From Microbacterium esteraromaticum (GTDB lineage: Bacteria; Actinomycetota; Actinomycetes; Actinomycetales; Microbacteriaceae): DNA of 64,000 bases. The stretch is from contig NZ_CP118100.1 of assembly GCF_028747645.1 (NCBI RefSeq), positions 434,001 through 498,000 on the forward strand, given 5' to 3'. Under the pieces are notes generated by a model. The model was not told the DNA's origin. It worked only from the letters and a program-made list of their open reading frames with translations, and did not search any database. The position numbers were made by a program, and so were the translations under genes. Of the stretch, positions 27,877 through 37,192 are shown piece after piece (positions within the stretch are counted from its first letter, which is position 1; the number at the start of each line of letters is the position of its first letter).

Positions 27877-28875
27877 TCAGAAGCCCGACGTGTCGTGCCC
27901 GCTGGGCAGCACGATCTTCAGTGCGCCGGGCTGCACCCGGCAGCGCATGCGCACCGCCGCACCGAACTCGTCGCCGTCGAGTTCGATCGAGGTCGGTGAC
28001 ACCATCGCCGCTTCGGCGGTGCCTCCGTTGAGATAGCGGATCGAGGCGTCGCGACCGCGACGCTGCAGTACGAGTCGGCCGGCGCGGCTGCGGCGCAGCA
28101 CCGAGTTGTCCCACCAGATCTTGCGCCACAGGCCCAGCCAGCCGAGCGGGCCACTCGGCTGGATCACCGCGATGTCGAGCTGTCCGTCGTCCAGCGAGGC
28201 GTCGGGCATCAGTGCGATCCCCGCCGGCAGCGCGCCACAGTTCGCGAACAGCATGCTCTGCACCTTCGCCGAATGCAGCTTGCCGTCGTCGACCTGAAAG
28301 ACGATCCGGAACGGCTTCGCTCCCGGCAACGACCGCGCGGCGCCGTCGAGATAGGCCACCCAGCCGACCGACTTCTTCAAGTCGGGGTTGGTCTTGGCGA
28401 TCATGTCGGCGTCCCGCCCCATGCCCGCGAGAACGACGAAGCCGTGCTCGTCTTCGGAGCCATCGTCGCGGGAGAGCATCGCCCACCCCATGTCGACCGG
28501 ATGCGTGAAGCCGGTGAAGACGGCATTCATCATCGACTCGGGCTGGGTGAGCGGCAGAGACATGTTGCGTGCGAACAGGTTGCCAGTTCCTCCGGGCAGC
28601 ACCGCGAACGGCACGTCGCTGCCCGCCATCGCCTCGGCGACGGCCCGCACCGTGCCGTCGCCGCCGGCGACGAGGACGGCCGATGCGCCATCGGCCAGGG
28701 CGCGGCGGGCAGCCTCGGTGCCGGGGTCATCGACGGTCGTCTCGTAGAACCGCGGCGGCTCCCAGCCGTGCAGCGCAGAACGCGATTCGAGAGAGGTGCG
28801 CAGGCGGAGGACGTCGACCTTGATGGGGTTGAGCACGAGAGCCGCGTGCCGCTGCTCGCTCCCGGATGCCGTCAT
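27877..28875 (-). CDS. Diacylglycerol/lipid kinase family protein
   Basis: A 332-residue lipid kinase with the nucleotide-binding GGDGTVR (about residues 72-78), PGGTGNLFARN and a C-terminal beta-sandwich with GxDGxxR-like DASLDDGQLDIAVI. Related to DgkB/YegS enzymes that phosphorylate diacylglycerol or other lipids; the substrate is not certain. Divergent from serS; both have leaderless promoters in the 52-base gap. Confidence 0.9.
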   Translation of the reverse strand: MTASGSEQRHAALVLNPIKVDVLRLRTSLESRSALHGWEPPRFYETTVDDPGTEAARRALADGASAVLVAGGDGTVRAVAEAMAGSDVPFAVLPGGTGNLFARNMSLPLTQPESMMNAVFTGFTHPVDMGWAMLSRDDGSEDEHGFVVLAGMGRDADMIAKTNPDLKKSVGWVAYLDGAARSLPGAKPFRIVFQVDDGKLHSAKVQSMLFANCGALPAGIALMPDASLDDGQLDIAVIQPSGPLGWLGLWRKIWWDNSVLRRSRAGRLVLQRRGRDASIRYLNGGTAEAAMVSPTSIELDGDEFGAAVRMRCRVQPGALKIVLPSGHDTSGF

Positions 28876-28881
28876 GCGGCC

Positions 28882-28887
28882 ACTCTA
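28882..28887 (-). promoter_or_regulatory. -10 box of the lipid kinase gene, leaderless
   Basis: TAGAGT on the minus strand, six bases before the ATG at 28875. Confidence 0.55.
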
Positions 28888-28915
28888 CGGCGGAACGCCC
28901 CTCGGACGCGCTCGC

Positions 28916-28921
28916 TAGACT
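28916..28921 (+). promoter_or_regulatory. -10 box of serS, leaderless
   Basis: TAGACT, six bases before the ATG at 28928. No T-box or long leader is possible here. Confidence 0.65.
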
Positions 28922-28927
28922 TGCACA

Positions 28928-30247
28928 ATGATCGATCTCGCCCTTCTCCGTGACGAGCCCGAGCTCGTCCGTCGTTCACAGATCGCCCGCGGAAACGCGC
29001 CTGAGACGGTTGATACGGCACTGGAGGCGGACCGATCGCGCCGCAGCGCGCTCAGCGCGTTCGAAGAGCTGCGCGCCGAGCAGAACGCCTTCGGCAAGAC
29101 CGTCGCCAAGGCACCCAAAGACGAGAAGGCGGCGCTGGTCGCTCAGGCCAAGCAGCTCGCTGATCGCGTCAAGCAGGCGCAGCAGGCAGCCGGTGCGGCC
29201 GCCGAGGCCGCGGCATCCGCTCTCGACCGCATCGAGAACGTGATCATCGACGGTGTCCCGGCCGGCGGCGAGGCGGACTTCGTCGAGCTGCGCCGCGTCG
29301 GCGACGTGCCCGCGTTCGACTTCGAGCCCCGCGATCACCTCGAGCTGGGAGAACTGCTCGGGGCGATCGACATGGAGCGCGGGGCAAAGGTCTCTGGTGC
29401 CCGCTTCTACTTCCTCAAGGGCATCGGTGCGCGCCTCGAGATCGCGCTGATGAACCTCGCGCTCGACAAGGCGCTGCAGAACGGCTTCACGCCGATGATC
29501 GTGCCCACGCTGGTGCGCCCCGAGATCATGCAGGGCACCGGCTTCCTCGGTGAGCACGCCGACGAGGTCTACCACCTCGACAAGGACGACCTGTACCTCG
29601 TCGGCACCAGCGAGGTGCCGCTCGCCGGCTACCACAAGGACGAGATCCTCGACCTCGGCGACGGCGACGGCGCCCTGCGCTATGCCGGCTGGTCGACCTG
29701 CTACCGCAGCGAGGCGGGCTCGCACGGCAAGGACACCCGCGGCATCATCCGCGTGCACCAGTTCAACAAACTCGAGATGTTCGTCTACACGACGCCGGGT
29801 GAGGCCGAGGCCGAGCATGACCGCCTGGTCGCTCTGCAAGAAGAGATGCTCACCGCACTCGGGCTGGCCTACCGCGTGATCGACGTCGCCGCGGGCGACC
29901 TCGGCTCGAGCGCGGCCCGCAAGTTCGACATCGAGGCGTGGGTGCCCACCCAAGGTGCGTTCCGCGAGCTCACGTCGACCTCGAACTGCACGACATACCA
30001 GGCGCGTCGCCTCGACGTGCGCTACCGTCCGGCATCGGATGCCGCGGGCGAGACGGTCAAGACGACGAACGTCGCCACCCTGAACGGCACGCTCGCCACC
30101 ACCCGGTGGATCGTGGCGTTGCTGGAGACCCACCAGCAGGCCGACGGCTCGGTGACCGTACCCGAGGTGCTGCGCCCGTACCTGGGCGGCATCGACGTGC
30201 TGCGCCCGCTCGGATGGACGCCCCCGGCTGACGAGGGCGAGGCGTGA
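28928..30247 (+). CDS. serS: Seryl-tRNA synthetase
   Basis: Charges tRNA-Ser; the two tRNA-Ser genes of this window are substrates. The N-terminal helical arm (about 30-100) that grips the long variable loop precedes the class II core with [10 protein letters not shown] (motif 1 region), [16 protein letters not shown] (motif 2) and the final [15 protein letters not shown] (motif 3). 439 residues, normal. Confidence 0.97.
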   Translation: MIDLALLRDEPELVRRSQIARGNAPETVDTALEADRSRRSALSAFEELRAEQNAFGKTVAKAPKDEKAALVAQAKQLADRVKQAQQAAGAAAEAAASALDRIENVIIDGVPAGGEADFVELRRVGDVPAFDFEPRDHLELGELLGAIDMERGAKVSGARFYFLKGIGARLEIALMNLALDKALQNGFTPMIVPTLVRPEIMQGTGFLGEHADEVYHLDKDDLYLVGTSEVPLAGYHKDEILDLGDGDGALRYAGWSTCYRSEAGSHGKDTRGIIRVHQFNKLEMFVYTTPGEAEAEHDRLVALQEEMLTALGLAYRVIDVAAGDLGSSAARKFDIEAWVPTQGAFRELTSTSNCTTYQARRLDVRYRPASDAAGETVKTTNVATLNGTLATTRWIVALLETHQQADGSVTVPEVLRPYLGGIDVLRPLGWTPPADEGEA

Positions 30248-31038
30248 CGCCGCGGGGCCTGGTCGGCCTCGACATCGACGGCACCATCCTGCTGCAGGAC
30301 GAGACCCCCAGCCCCGGTGTGCTCGACGCCGTCGCCGAGGTGCGTGCAGCCGGCTACGAGGTGATGCTCGCGACCGGTCGCAGCTGGTCGGGTACCCAGC
30401 ACGTGCACGAGATGCTGGGACTGACCAGCGAATACGTGGTGTGCTCGAACGGTGCCGTCATCATGCGTCGGGTCGACGGTGAATGGCAGCGCTGGCGGGT
30501 CGAGGTGTTCGACCCCAATACAGTTCTCGAGCTGCTCGGCTCGCACCTGCCCGAGGCGAACTACATGGTCGAGCTCGCGTCGGGCGAGCGGCTCTACACC
30601 GGGCGCATCGACGAGTGGTCGCCCGACAGCGGCCACCAGGTCGGGTTCGACGAGCTCGGCGCCCAGCCGGTCTCGCGCGTCGTCGTGGTCTCGCCGCAAC
30701 ATGACGAGGCCGACTTCGAACGCGTCGTCGCTGCCGCCGGCCTCAACGAGGTCTCGTACGCCATCGGCTGGACCTCGTGGCTCGACATCGCCCCGCAGGG
30801 CGTCGACAAGGGCACGGCGCTCGAGCGCGTGTGCGCACAGCTTCAGGCGCCCCGCGACAGCGTGCTCGTGGCCGGTGACGGTCGCAACGATCTGGGGATG
30901 TTCTCGTGGGCGCTCGCCGGAGGCGGACGAGCCGTCGCGATGGGGCAGGCCGTCGACGAGGTGCAGAACGCCGCGGGAGAGCTGACCGGCATGGTCGAGG
31001 ACGGCGGACTGGCCGTCGCCCTGCGCACGTTGCTCTGA
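30244..31038 (+). CDS. HAD-superfamily hydrolase (Cof type)
   Basis: A phosphatase-like protein of 264 residues with motif [10 protein letters not shown], motif II (ATGRS), a C2-type cap and motif [13 protein letters not shown]; the Lys of motif III is in VDKGTALER. Such enzymes remove phosphate from sugars, FMN or other small molecules. The GTG start overlaps the serS stop by four bases; this pairing is common in the family. Confidence 0.9.
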   Translation: MTPRGLVGLDIDGTILLQDETPSPGVLDAVAEVRAAGYEVMLATGRSWSGTQHVHEMLGLTSEYVVCSNGAVIMRRVDGEWQRWRVEVFDPNTVLELLGSHLPEANYMVELASGERLYTGRIDEWSPDSGHQVGFDELGAQPVSRVVVVSPQHDEADFERVVAAAGLNEVSYAIGWTSWLDIAPQGVDKGTALERVCAQLQAPRDSVLVAGDGRNDLGMFSWALAGGGRAVAMGQAVDEVQNAAGELTGMVEDGGLAVALRTLL

Positions 31039-31070
31039 ACCGTCTGGCATCGGCATCGCCGGGAAACGGA

Positions 31071-31076
31071 TAGACT
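31071..31076 (+). promoter_or_regulatory. -10 box of tRNA-Ser (TGA)
   Basis: TAGACT, 33 bases before the mature 5' end of the tRNA. Confidence 0.4.
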
Positions 31077-31109
31077 CGACCCTTGATCGCCCGATGCGAA
31101 TCGAGCGAT

Positions 31110-31194
31110 GGAGGGTTGTCCGAGCGGCCGATGGAGCTGGTCTTGAAAACCAGTGGGCAGAGATGTCCCGTGGGTTCGAATCCCACACCCTCCG
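31110..31194 (+). tRNA. tRNA-Ser (TGA)
   Basis: 85 bases with acceptor GGAGGGT paired to ACCCTCC, anticodon loop CTTGAAA (TGA), a long variable arm as expected for Ser, and T loop TTCGAAT. CCA is not encoded. Confidence 0.97.
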
Positions 31195-31203
31195 CAGAAG
31201 ACG

Positions 31204-31238
31204 AGTGAAGCGCCGCCCGGTGGGGCGGCGCTTCACTC
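31204..31238. terminator. Hairpin terminator behind tRNA-Ser
   Basis: GAGTGAAGCGCCGCC pairs with GGCGGCGCTTCACTC around a short loop. It stands between the tRNA and the 3' end of the minus-strand sulfatase, and can stop transcription from both sides. Confidence 0.75.
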
Positions 31239-31266
31239 ATTCATCGGGCGGTGCGGTGCGAGGCGG

Positions 31267-32757
31267 TCACCCCGCGTCGAGCACCTCGTGCAGATGCGGC
31301 AGCACTGCAGAGACGGCGACGCCCGTCTGCAGCATCCCGTCGCGCACAAAGCCCTCGGGACGGCCCTGAAGCGCCGCGATCAACTGCGCACGGCACCGGA
31401 GCAGCGCGTCGCGCGCGCTCTCGTCGTGCGACAGATCCGTCGTCTCATCGGGGTCCTCGACGAGATCGAACAGCTGCTCGACCCCGTCACCGGATGCCCA
31501 CACGTACTTGTAGCGCCCGTCGGTGACCCATTGCAGCGACTGGCCCCAGTAGACGTGCTCGCCGTGGAGCCAGTCGCGGTGCGCGGTGTCATCCGCGGTG
31601 CCCGTCACAATGCTGGCGAGCGAGGCTCCGTCGACGGTGTCGGGTACCTCGATGCCCGCGAGCTCCAGCAGGGTGGGCATGACGTCGCGCAGCTCGCCCA
31701 ACGCCGAGCTGACTCGTTTGGTCGCCGCGCCGACGGCGCGCGCGGGAGCATCCGCCACGATCAGCGGGACGCGGGCCGAACCCTCATAGGGAACCGCCTT
31801 GCGGTAGATGTCGTGGTCGCCGAGCATCTCGCCGTGGTCGCTGGTGAACAGCACCACGGTGTTCTCGGCCTCGCCCGCCTGCGCCAGCAGTTCGAGGAAT
31901 CGGCCGATCTGCAGATCGACGTGCGCCATCGCCCCGTAGTAGCCCGCCCTGGCCCGCCGGATGACGTCGTCGGGCATGTCGCCCAGCGATGTCTGATGCC
32001 CGCCATCGTTGCGATGCGCGTCCCACACCCCGTTCCAGTCGCCGCGCACCGGGGCGTGCGGTTCGGCCGCCAGGTACTGCTCCAGAGCCCATGCCGGCGG
32101 GTCGTAGGGAGGGTGCGGACGGTGGTACGACAGGTACAGGAAGAACGGCTGCGTGGGGTCGCGTCGCTCGAGGAAGCGCCCCGCCGTCGAGGTCACCCAG
32201 TTCGTCGGATGCAGGTGCTCGGCCTTGTCCCAGGGGCGGGTCACCACCGAGTTGCATCCGGCGCCGTGGTCGAAGTACTCCTCGTCGGCGCTCACCCCAG
32301 GCTGTCGGCGCAGCCAGTGCACGTAATCGTCGATCGGCTCCAGGTGACCGCCGTGCTCCCGACGTGCGTGGTGGAGGAACCCGTCGTGCAGCTGCACATC
32401 GTCGAAGCCCAGACGCGCGCGTTGCGGCCAGACGTGCATCTTGCCGATCGCCTGAGTCTGATAGCCCGCATCGCGGAAGACGCCGGGCAGGGTGACGGGC
32501 TGGGCCAGCGTGCAGTCGACGCCTTCGACGTAGCCGACCAGACCGTGTCGCTCCTGCGACTGCCCGGTCAGCAGCGCGGCACGGGCGGGGACGCATGTCG
32601 GGGTCGCGGAGTACGCCCGGTCGAACCGCACGCCCCGTGCGGCGAGCTCGTCCAGCACGGGGGTGCGCACGACCGGGTGCCCTGCCGCAGAGAGCGCGTC
32701 TCCGCGCCATTGGTCCGCGACGATCAGGACGACGTTCGGGCGCCGGCCGCCGGTCAT
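31267..32757 (-). CDS. Type I sulfatase, cytoplasmic
   Basis: Hydrolyses a sulfate ester, probably on a sugar. The formylglycine motif is C55-V-P-A-R59 followed by AALLTGQ; metal ligands are in the N-terminal LIVADQWRGD and in LFTSDHGEMLGDHD. There is no signal peptide, so the enzyme should act inside the cell and needs a maturase (FGE or radical SAM) not encoded here. The ATG at 32757 overlaps the GH35 stop by four bases, making it the last gene of a seven-gene unit that begins with the importer. Whether it removes sulfate from galactose or another sugar cannot be told. Confidence 0.92.
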   Translation of the reverse strand: MTGGRRPNVVLIVADQWRGDALSAAGHPVVRTPVLDELAARGVRFDRAYSATPTCVPARAALLTGQSQERHGLVGYVEGVDCTLAQPVTLPGVFRDAGYQTQAIGKMHVWPQRARLGFDDVQLHDGFLHHARREHGGHLEPIDDYVHWLRRQPGVSADEEYFDHGAGCNSVVTRPWDKAEHLHPTNWVTSTAGRFLERRDPTQPFFLYLSYHRPHPPYDPPAWALEQYLAAEPHAPVRGDWNGVWDAHRNDGGHQTSLGDMPDDVIRRARAGYYGAMAHVDLQIGRFLELLAQAGEAENTVVLFTSDHGEMLGDHDIYRKAVPYEGSARVPLIVADAPARAVGAATKRVSSALGELRDVMPTLLELAGIEVPDTVDGASLASIVTGTADDTAHRDWLHGEHVYWGQSLQWVTDGRYKYVWASGDGVEQLFDLVEDPDETTDLSHDESARDALLRCRAQLIAALQGRPEGFVRDGMLQTGVAVSAVLPHLHEVLDAG

Positions 32758-34592
32758 GGCTGAGCCGGTTCGCCGAGGTCGGGGCGCGCCAGCAGGCTCA
32801 TGCCGCCGTCCGTGACCGTCGGTGAGGGGTCGGTTTCGAGGACCGTGACGGTGTGGGACCCGGCGGATGCCAGCAGCGGGCCGGGGCAGTACAGGCTCTG
32901 CTGCGGGCCGATGTGCCAGAACCGCCCGAGCATGCTGTCGTCGATCCACAGGAACCCGCGACCGCGCTGCGCCGTCGAGATGTTGGCATCCGTGCCCGCT
33001 TCGTCGGCACCTACCGCCAGCTCATACTGTCGATAGGTCAGGCCGTCGGCCTGCGGCGCCGGGCGGTCCTGCGTGCACAGCGCGGAGACGGCTGCGCCGA
33101 CGACATCCAGGGCGAGCGGGTACGCGCGCCAGCCGTTGATGAAGCGGTTGCCCCACCACACGCCGGTGAGAATCCCCTTGCGGTCGCCCAGCAGCGGCCC
33201 GAAGTTGATGCGTCCCTGAGACTCGACGAGCACGTCGATACGCAGCACACCCCGCTCGGCGGTGATCTCAAGCGTCTCGGGAGTGCCCTCATCGCGATTG
33301 ACGATGCCCACCAGCCGCCCGTCGATGAACACGTGCGCACGGTCGTGCAGGTCGTGCAGGCGCACCGGAACCGTGCCGCCCGCGTGGGCGACCTCGGAGC
33401 GCAGCAGCAGCATCCCGCGCTCCAACCCGAGCTGTTCGAACGTGGGCGGTTCGGGCACGGGCTCGGTGACGGTGCGCAGCCCTGGCACCTGCGGTGCCGT
33501 GGCCAGCGAGAGCTCCTGCAGGTCGTCGCACGTCAGCACGCCCGACGTCGTCAGCGGGAGGTCTCGCGGCGTCAGCGCCGGCGGTGCGACGGCGAGGTCG
33601 GCGGGCATCTCGGGCACCGGAAGGTACTCGGCGATGATGCTGCGGAACGCGTGGAACTTCGGCGACAGCGAGCCGTCCTCGCCGATCGGTGCGTCGTAGT
33701 CGTACGAGGTGATGGTCGGCTGGATTACACCGTCGTGGTTCGACCCGTTCCACAGCCCGTAGTTGGTGCCGCCGACGGCCATGTAGAAGTTCGTGCTCAT
33801 GTTGCCGGCGAGCATCGTGCGCAGCTCATGGGCAGCCTCTTCAGGGGCGCGCGTGTGGTGCTGCTCGCCCCAGTGGTCGAACCAGCCGTGCCAGTACTCC
33901 ATGCACATCGGAGGAGTGTCGGGGAACTCCGCGGCGAAGGTCTCGAGGTGCTCGGCGGTGCGCGATCCGAAGTTCATCGTCGGCAGAGCGCCTTCGACAG
34001 TGCCGGCGAGCAACCAGCTCATCCGGGGGCCGTCGCTGGTCACGAGCGGCACGGTGATGCCCCGGGCCAGCAATCCGTCGCGCAGGTGCTCGAGATACTG
34101 CAGGTCGTCGCCGAACGAGCCGTACTCGTTCTCAATCTGCACGAGGATGACGCGTCCGCCCTCCGGATACTGGCGGGCGGCGATCAGCGGGATCACCTCG
34201 TCGAACCAGCGGTCGACCTCGGCGAGGTACGCCGGGTTGCTCGTGCGCAGGCGCATGCCGGGGTCGGCGAGCAGCCACCCCGGGAAGCCGCCGTTCTCCC
34301 ACTCACCGCAAGCGTACGGGCCGGGGCGCACCAGGATGTCGAGGTCCTCGGCGGCAGCGGTGTCGAGGAAGCGCTCCAGATCGGCCGCCCCCGAGAAGTC
34401 GTACACGCCAGGAGCGGGCGCGTGGAAGTTCCACGGCACGTACGTCTCGACGGCGTTCGCGCCCATCGCGCGCAGACGGCGCAGCCGGTCGGCCCACTGA
34501 TCGGGGTGCACGCGGCTGTAGTGGAACGCTCCCGACACGATCAGGTGCGGCTCGCCGTCCCGCAGGAAGCGGGTGCCGGAGGTGGTGAACAT
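32754..34592 (-). CDS. Beta-galactosidase, glycoside hydrolase family 35
   Basis: Releases beta-linked galactose from oligosaccharide ends. The catalytic TIM barrel spans about residues 5-330. The acid/base is in VQIENEYG (Glu156) and the nucleophile in CMEYWHGW (Glu232); VRPGPYACGEWENGG is the family signature. C-terminal beta-domains carry a jelly-roll-like region (IDDSMLGRFWHIGPQQSLYCPG part). The 612-residue protein lacks a signal peptide. It sits between the importer and the sulfatase, which suggests a sulfated galactose-containing substrate. Confidence 0.94.
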   Translation of the reverse strand: MFTTSGTRFLRDGEPHLIVSGAFHYSRVHPDQWADRLRRLRAMGANAVETYVPWNFHAPAPGVYDFSGAADLERFLDTAAAEDLDILVRPGPYACGEWENGGFPGWLLADPGMRLRTSNPAYLAEVDRWFDEVIPLIAARQYPEGGRVILVQIENEYGSFGDDLQYLEHLRDGLLARGITVPLVTSDGPRMSWLLAGTVEGALPTMNFGSRTAEHLETFAAEFPDTPPMCMEYWHGWFDHWGEQHHTRAPEEAAHELRTMLAGNMSTNFYMAVGGTNYGLWNGSNHDGVIQPTITSYDYDAPIGEDGSLSPKFHAFRSIIAEYLPVPEMPADLAVAPPALTPRDLPLTTSGVLTCDDLQELSLATAPQVPGLRTVTEPVPEPPTFEQLGLERGMLLLRSEVAHAGGTVPVRLHDLHDRAHVFIDGRLVGIVNRDEGTPETLEITAERGVLRIDVLVESQGRINFGPLLGDRKGILTGVWWGNRFINGWRAYPLALDVVGAAVSALCTQDRPAPQADGLTYRQYELAVGADEAGTDANISTAQRGRGFLWIDDSMLGRFWHIGPQQSLYCPGPLLASAGSHTVTVLETDPSPTVTDGGMSLLARPDLGEPAQP

Positions 34593-34640
34593 GATGGCCT
34601 TTCTCAGGGGGATGACGGGGAAGAACAGAGCGGGTATGCC

Positions 34641-34672
34641 GATGGCGGGGCAGTCGAGACCGCCCCGCCATC
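34641..34672. promoter_or_regulatory. Intercistronic hairpin between binding-protein gene and GH35 gene
   Basis: GATGGCGGGGC (34641-34651) pairs perfectly with 34662-34672. It lies 13 bases after the stop of the solute-binding protein gene, without a T run. Such hairpins often protect the mRNA of the binding protein or reduce read-through, giving more binding protein than enzyme. Confidence 0.55.
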
Positions 34673-34685
34673 GACCGTGCGGGCA

Positions 34686-36335
34686 TCAGCCGCGCGGTTC
34701 GAGATTCATGATGGTGAGAATCGCGTCGGCCGGCAGCGTCGGGTTCGGGGCGTAGTCGTCCTCGCCGGGGACCGGGAATCCGGTCCACCGCGTCTGGTTC
34801 GCGACAGCCTTCCAACCCGCGGTCGCCGTGGCGATGAACGGCGCCTCGTCGGCCATGATCTGCTGGGCCTGAGCCGACAGCTCTGCAGCGCGCGCCGCGT
34901 CGGAGCCGGGGGCGATCGCACCCAGCTCGGCGACGACAGCGTCGAACTCGGCGTTCTGCCAGCGGCCCTGGTTGTAGACCGCGGCCTCACCGATCGGCTT
35001 GTAGGCGAGAGCGGTCATCGAGCTGTACGCCACGTACGGAGTCGACCCGAAGATCGGCGAGCCCGACAGCATCCCGAACTGGCCGGTGCTGCTCGCCTCG
35101 GTGAACGGGGCATCCGCCATCTGGTTGATCGCGACGTCGAGTCCGAGGTTCTCCCGCCACTGGTCGGCCATGATCGTGCCGGTGCGCACCCACTCCTCGT
35201 AGGGCTGGTACACGTCGTAGCGCAGCTCGAAGCTCTCGCCATCCTTGACGAGCTTGCCGTCCTCGACGCTCCAGCCGCCGTCTTCGAGCTCCGCGAGTGC
35301 CGCGTCGACGTCCTGCTTCTGCTCGGTGCCCTCGGCGAGCTGGTCGGCGTAGACGACATCCGAGACGCCGGCCTGGGTCGGGACGTCGTAGCCGACGGCG
35401 GCGATCTCGGCGCCGATCTGCAGATCGAGCGCTGCGCGCAGCGCGCGACGCACGTGCGGGTCGTCGTAGGGTGCGACCTCGGTGTTGAAGATCAGTCCGT
35501 CCGACGTGCCGGTCGGGTAGAAACCGTAGAGGTTGTTCTCGGGGTCCTTGGCGATGAACTCCTCATCGGCGTTCGACCATCCGAAGGTGCCGAAGTCCAT
35601 CTGGCCCGAGATCAGCTGGCTCATGCGTGCGTCGCCGGTCACCGCGTGCATGTTCAGGGTCTCGACGCCTGCCGACTCACCACCCCAGTAGTCGTCGCGC
35701 AGCGTGAACGAGATCTGCTGTGGCGAGAACTTGTCGAGCACGGCGGGCCCGGTGCCGATCGGCTCGGGGTTCGTCCACTCGCGGACGTTCTGCTCCGACC
35801 AGATGTGCTCGGGAACGATCTGACGGGTGGCGAACGACGCCAGGTCGGCGAAGGACTGCTTGTCGTACGTGACGGTGACGGTGTGCTCGTCGGTCGCCTC
35901 GACGCTTGTGAAGGGGTACGCCTGCGGGGTCTCGCCGGCCAGGACGAGGTTCCAGGTGAACGCCACGTCGGCCGCGGTGAACGGCTCGCCGTCGGCCCAG
36001 GTGACGTCGTCGCGCAGCGTGAAGGTCAGCTCGGTGCCGTCTTCGTTGAACCCCCACTCGGTGGCGAGGTGCGGCATGATCTCACCGGCCGACACGCGGT
36101 TCATGCGGATCAGCGGCTCGTACACGTACGCGGTTCCCGGAGTCACGGCCACGCCGGTGGGCGAGAACAGGTTGAAGTTCTGCGTCCAGGTGGTGCCGCC
36201 CCAGCCGATCTGGTTGATCACGGTCGGCGTATCGGCGTCGGAGGTCGTGGCACCGGCGTCGAACGAGCATCCGGTCAGCGCGATCGAGGCCGCGAGTGCG
36301 ACGCCCGCGGTCGCGATGAGTCTGTTCTTCTTCAT
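34686..36335 (-). CDS. ABC transporter solute-binding protein, family 5 (Opp/Dpp type)
   Basis: A lipoprotein of 549 residues with lipobox ALTGC (Cys about 23), the binding part of the importer. PHLATEWGFNEDGTELTF and the following FTLRDDVTWADGEPFTAADVAF segment are the SBP_bac_5 signature. Family 5 proteins bind peptides, nickel or oligosaccharides; next to GH35 and sulfatases an oligosaccharide is the better guess. CCAGGAG before the ATG at 36335 sets the start. It stands 23 bases after the ATPase gene in the same operon. Confidence 0.9.
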   Translation of the reverse strand: MKKNRLIATAGVALAASIALTGCSFDAGATTSDADTPTVINQIGWGGTTWTQNFNLFSPTGVAVTPGTAYVYEPLIRMNRVSAGEIMPHLATEWGFNEDGTELTFTLRDDVTWADGEPFTAADVAFTWNLVLAGETPQAYPFTSVEATDEHTVTVTYDKQSFADLASFATRQIVPEHIWSEQNVREWTNPEPIGTGPAVLDKFSPQQISFTLRDDYWGGESAGVETLNMHAVTGDARMSQLISGQMDFGTFGWSNADEEFIAKDPENNLYGFYPTGTSDGLIFNTEVAPYDDPHVRRALRAALDLQIGAEIAAVGYDVPTQAGVSDVVYADQLAEGTEQKQDVDAALAELEDGGWSVEDGKLVKDGESFELRYDVYQPYEEWVRTGTIMADQWRENLGLDVAINQMADAPFTEASSTGQFGMLSGSPIFGSTPYVAYSSMTALAYKPIGEAAVYNQGRWQNAEFDAVVAELGAIAPGSDAARAAELSAQAQQIMADEAPFIATATAGWKAVANQTRWTGFPVPGEDDYAPNPTLPADAILTIMNLEPRG

Positions 36336-36358
36336 TGAATCTCCTGGTTGTGGTGGGG

Positions 36359-37192
36359 TCAGACGGACTGCGGATCGCGCGTCGGCTTCACGCGCGAGGG
36401 ATCGGGGGCGGCATCCAGCAGCAGCCGGGTGTATGGATGCTGCGGGTTCGAGATCAGCTCCTCGGTCGGACCGGTCTCGACCATCCGGCCGTGATACATC
36501 ACGCACATCCGATCCGAGACGTAGCGCGCGCTCGCGATGTCGTGCGTGATGTAGAGGATGCTGACGCCCTGCTCGCGGCGGATGCGGTCGAGCAAATTCA
36601 GCACGTCGAGGCGGATCGAGACGTCGAGCATCGATGTCGGCTCGTCGGCGAGGATCACGCTCGGCTCGACCGCCAGAGCGCGCGCGATCGACACGCGTTG
36701 GCGCTGCCCGCCCGAGAGCGAGGTTGGATAGCGGTCGATGTAGTCCTTGCTCGGGGTCAGCGCCACCAGCTCGAGCAGCTCGTGGATGCGTGCGTCGACG
36801 TCACGGCCCGAGAGCTGCGGGTGGTGGATGCGAATGACGCGCCCCAGGATGTGGCGGAGCGTCTTAAGGGAGTTCAGCGAGGCGAACGGGTCCTGGTAGA
36901 CCAATTGCACCTGCTTGGCGTACTCCAGGCGCTTCGTGCGCTTGGTGATCGCAGCGCCGTGCAGCCGGATCTCGCCGTCGCTGGGAGTGAGGATGCGCGC
37001 GAGCGCACGGGCGATGGTGGTCTTGCCCGAACCGGACTCGCCGACGAGGGCGACGATCTCGCCCGCGTGCAGCGCCAGGCTGACGCCGTCGCAGGCCTTG
37101 ACCGTTGTGCGGCGCCCCTGTTCGTCACGGCCATCGAACGTGATCGTCACATCGTCGGCCGCCAGCACAACGGGGCTCTCTGCGGTGTTCAT
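36359..37192 (-). CDS. ABC importer ATPase (OppF-like)
   Basis: 277 residues with Walker A GESGSGKT, Q-loop YQDP, signature LSGGQRQR, Walker B VILADEPTSMLD and H-loop ITHD. The C-terminal NPQHPYTRLLLDA element is typical of Opp/Dpp ATPases. The ATG at 37192 overlaps the stop of the OppD-like gene by four bases; the open frame upstream of it is only the shadow of that gene. Confidence 0.93.
   Translation of the reverse strand: MNTAESPVVLAADDVTITFDGRDEQGRRTTVKACDGVSLALHAGEIVALVGESGSGKTTIARALARILTPSDGEIRLHGAAITKRTKRLEYAKQVQLVYQDPFASLNSLKTLRHILGRVIRIHHPQLSGRDVDARIHELLELVALTPSKDYIDRYPTSLSGGQRQRVSIARALAVEPSVILADEPTSMLDVSIRLDVLNLLDRIRREQGVSILYITHDIASARYVSDRMCVMYHGRMVETGPTEELISNPQHPYTRLLLDAAPDPSRVKPTRDPQSV

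Noticed and set aside
28876..28927. T-box or amino-acid-responsive leader before serS
   Set aside because: The gap is only 52 bases and the promoter leaves no leader.
32853..36338. A 1161-codon open frame on the plus strand
   Set aside because: It is antisense to the GH35 and binding-protein genes, which have clear family motifs. Long antisense frames are expected at this GC content.
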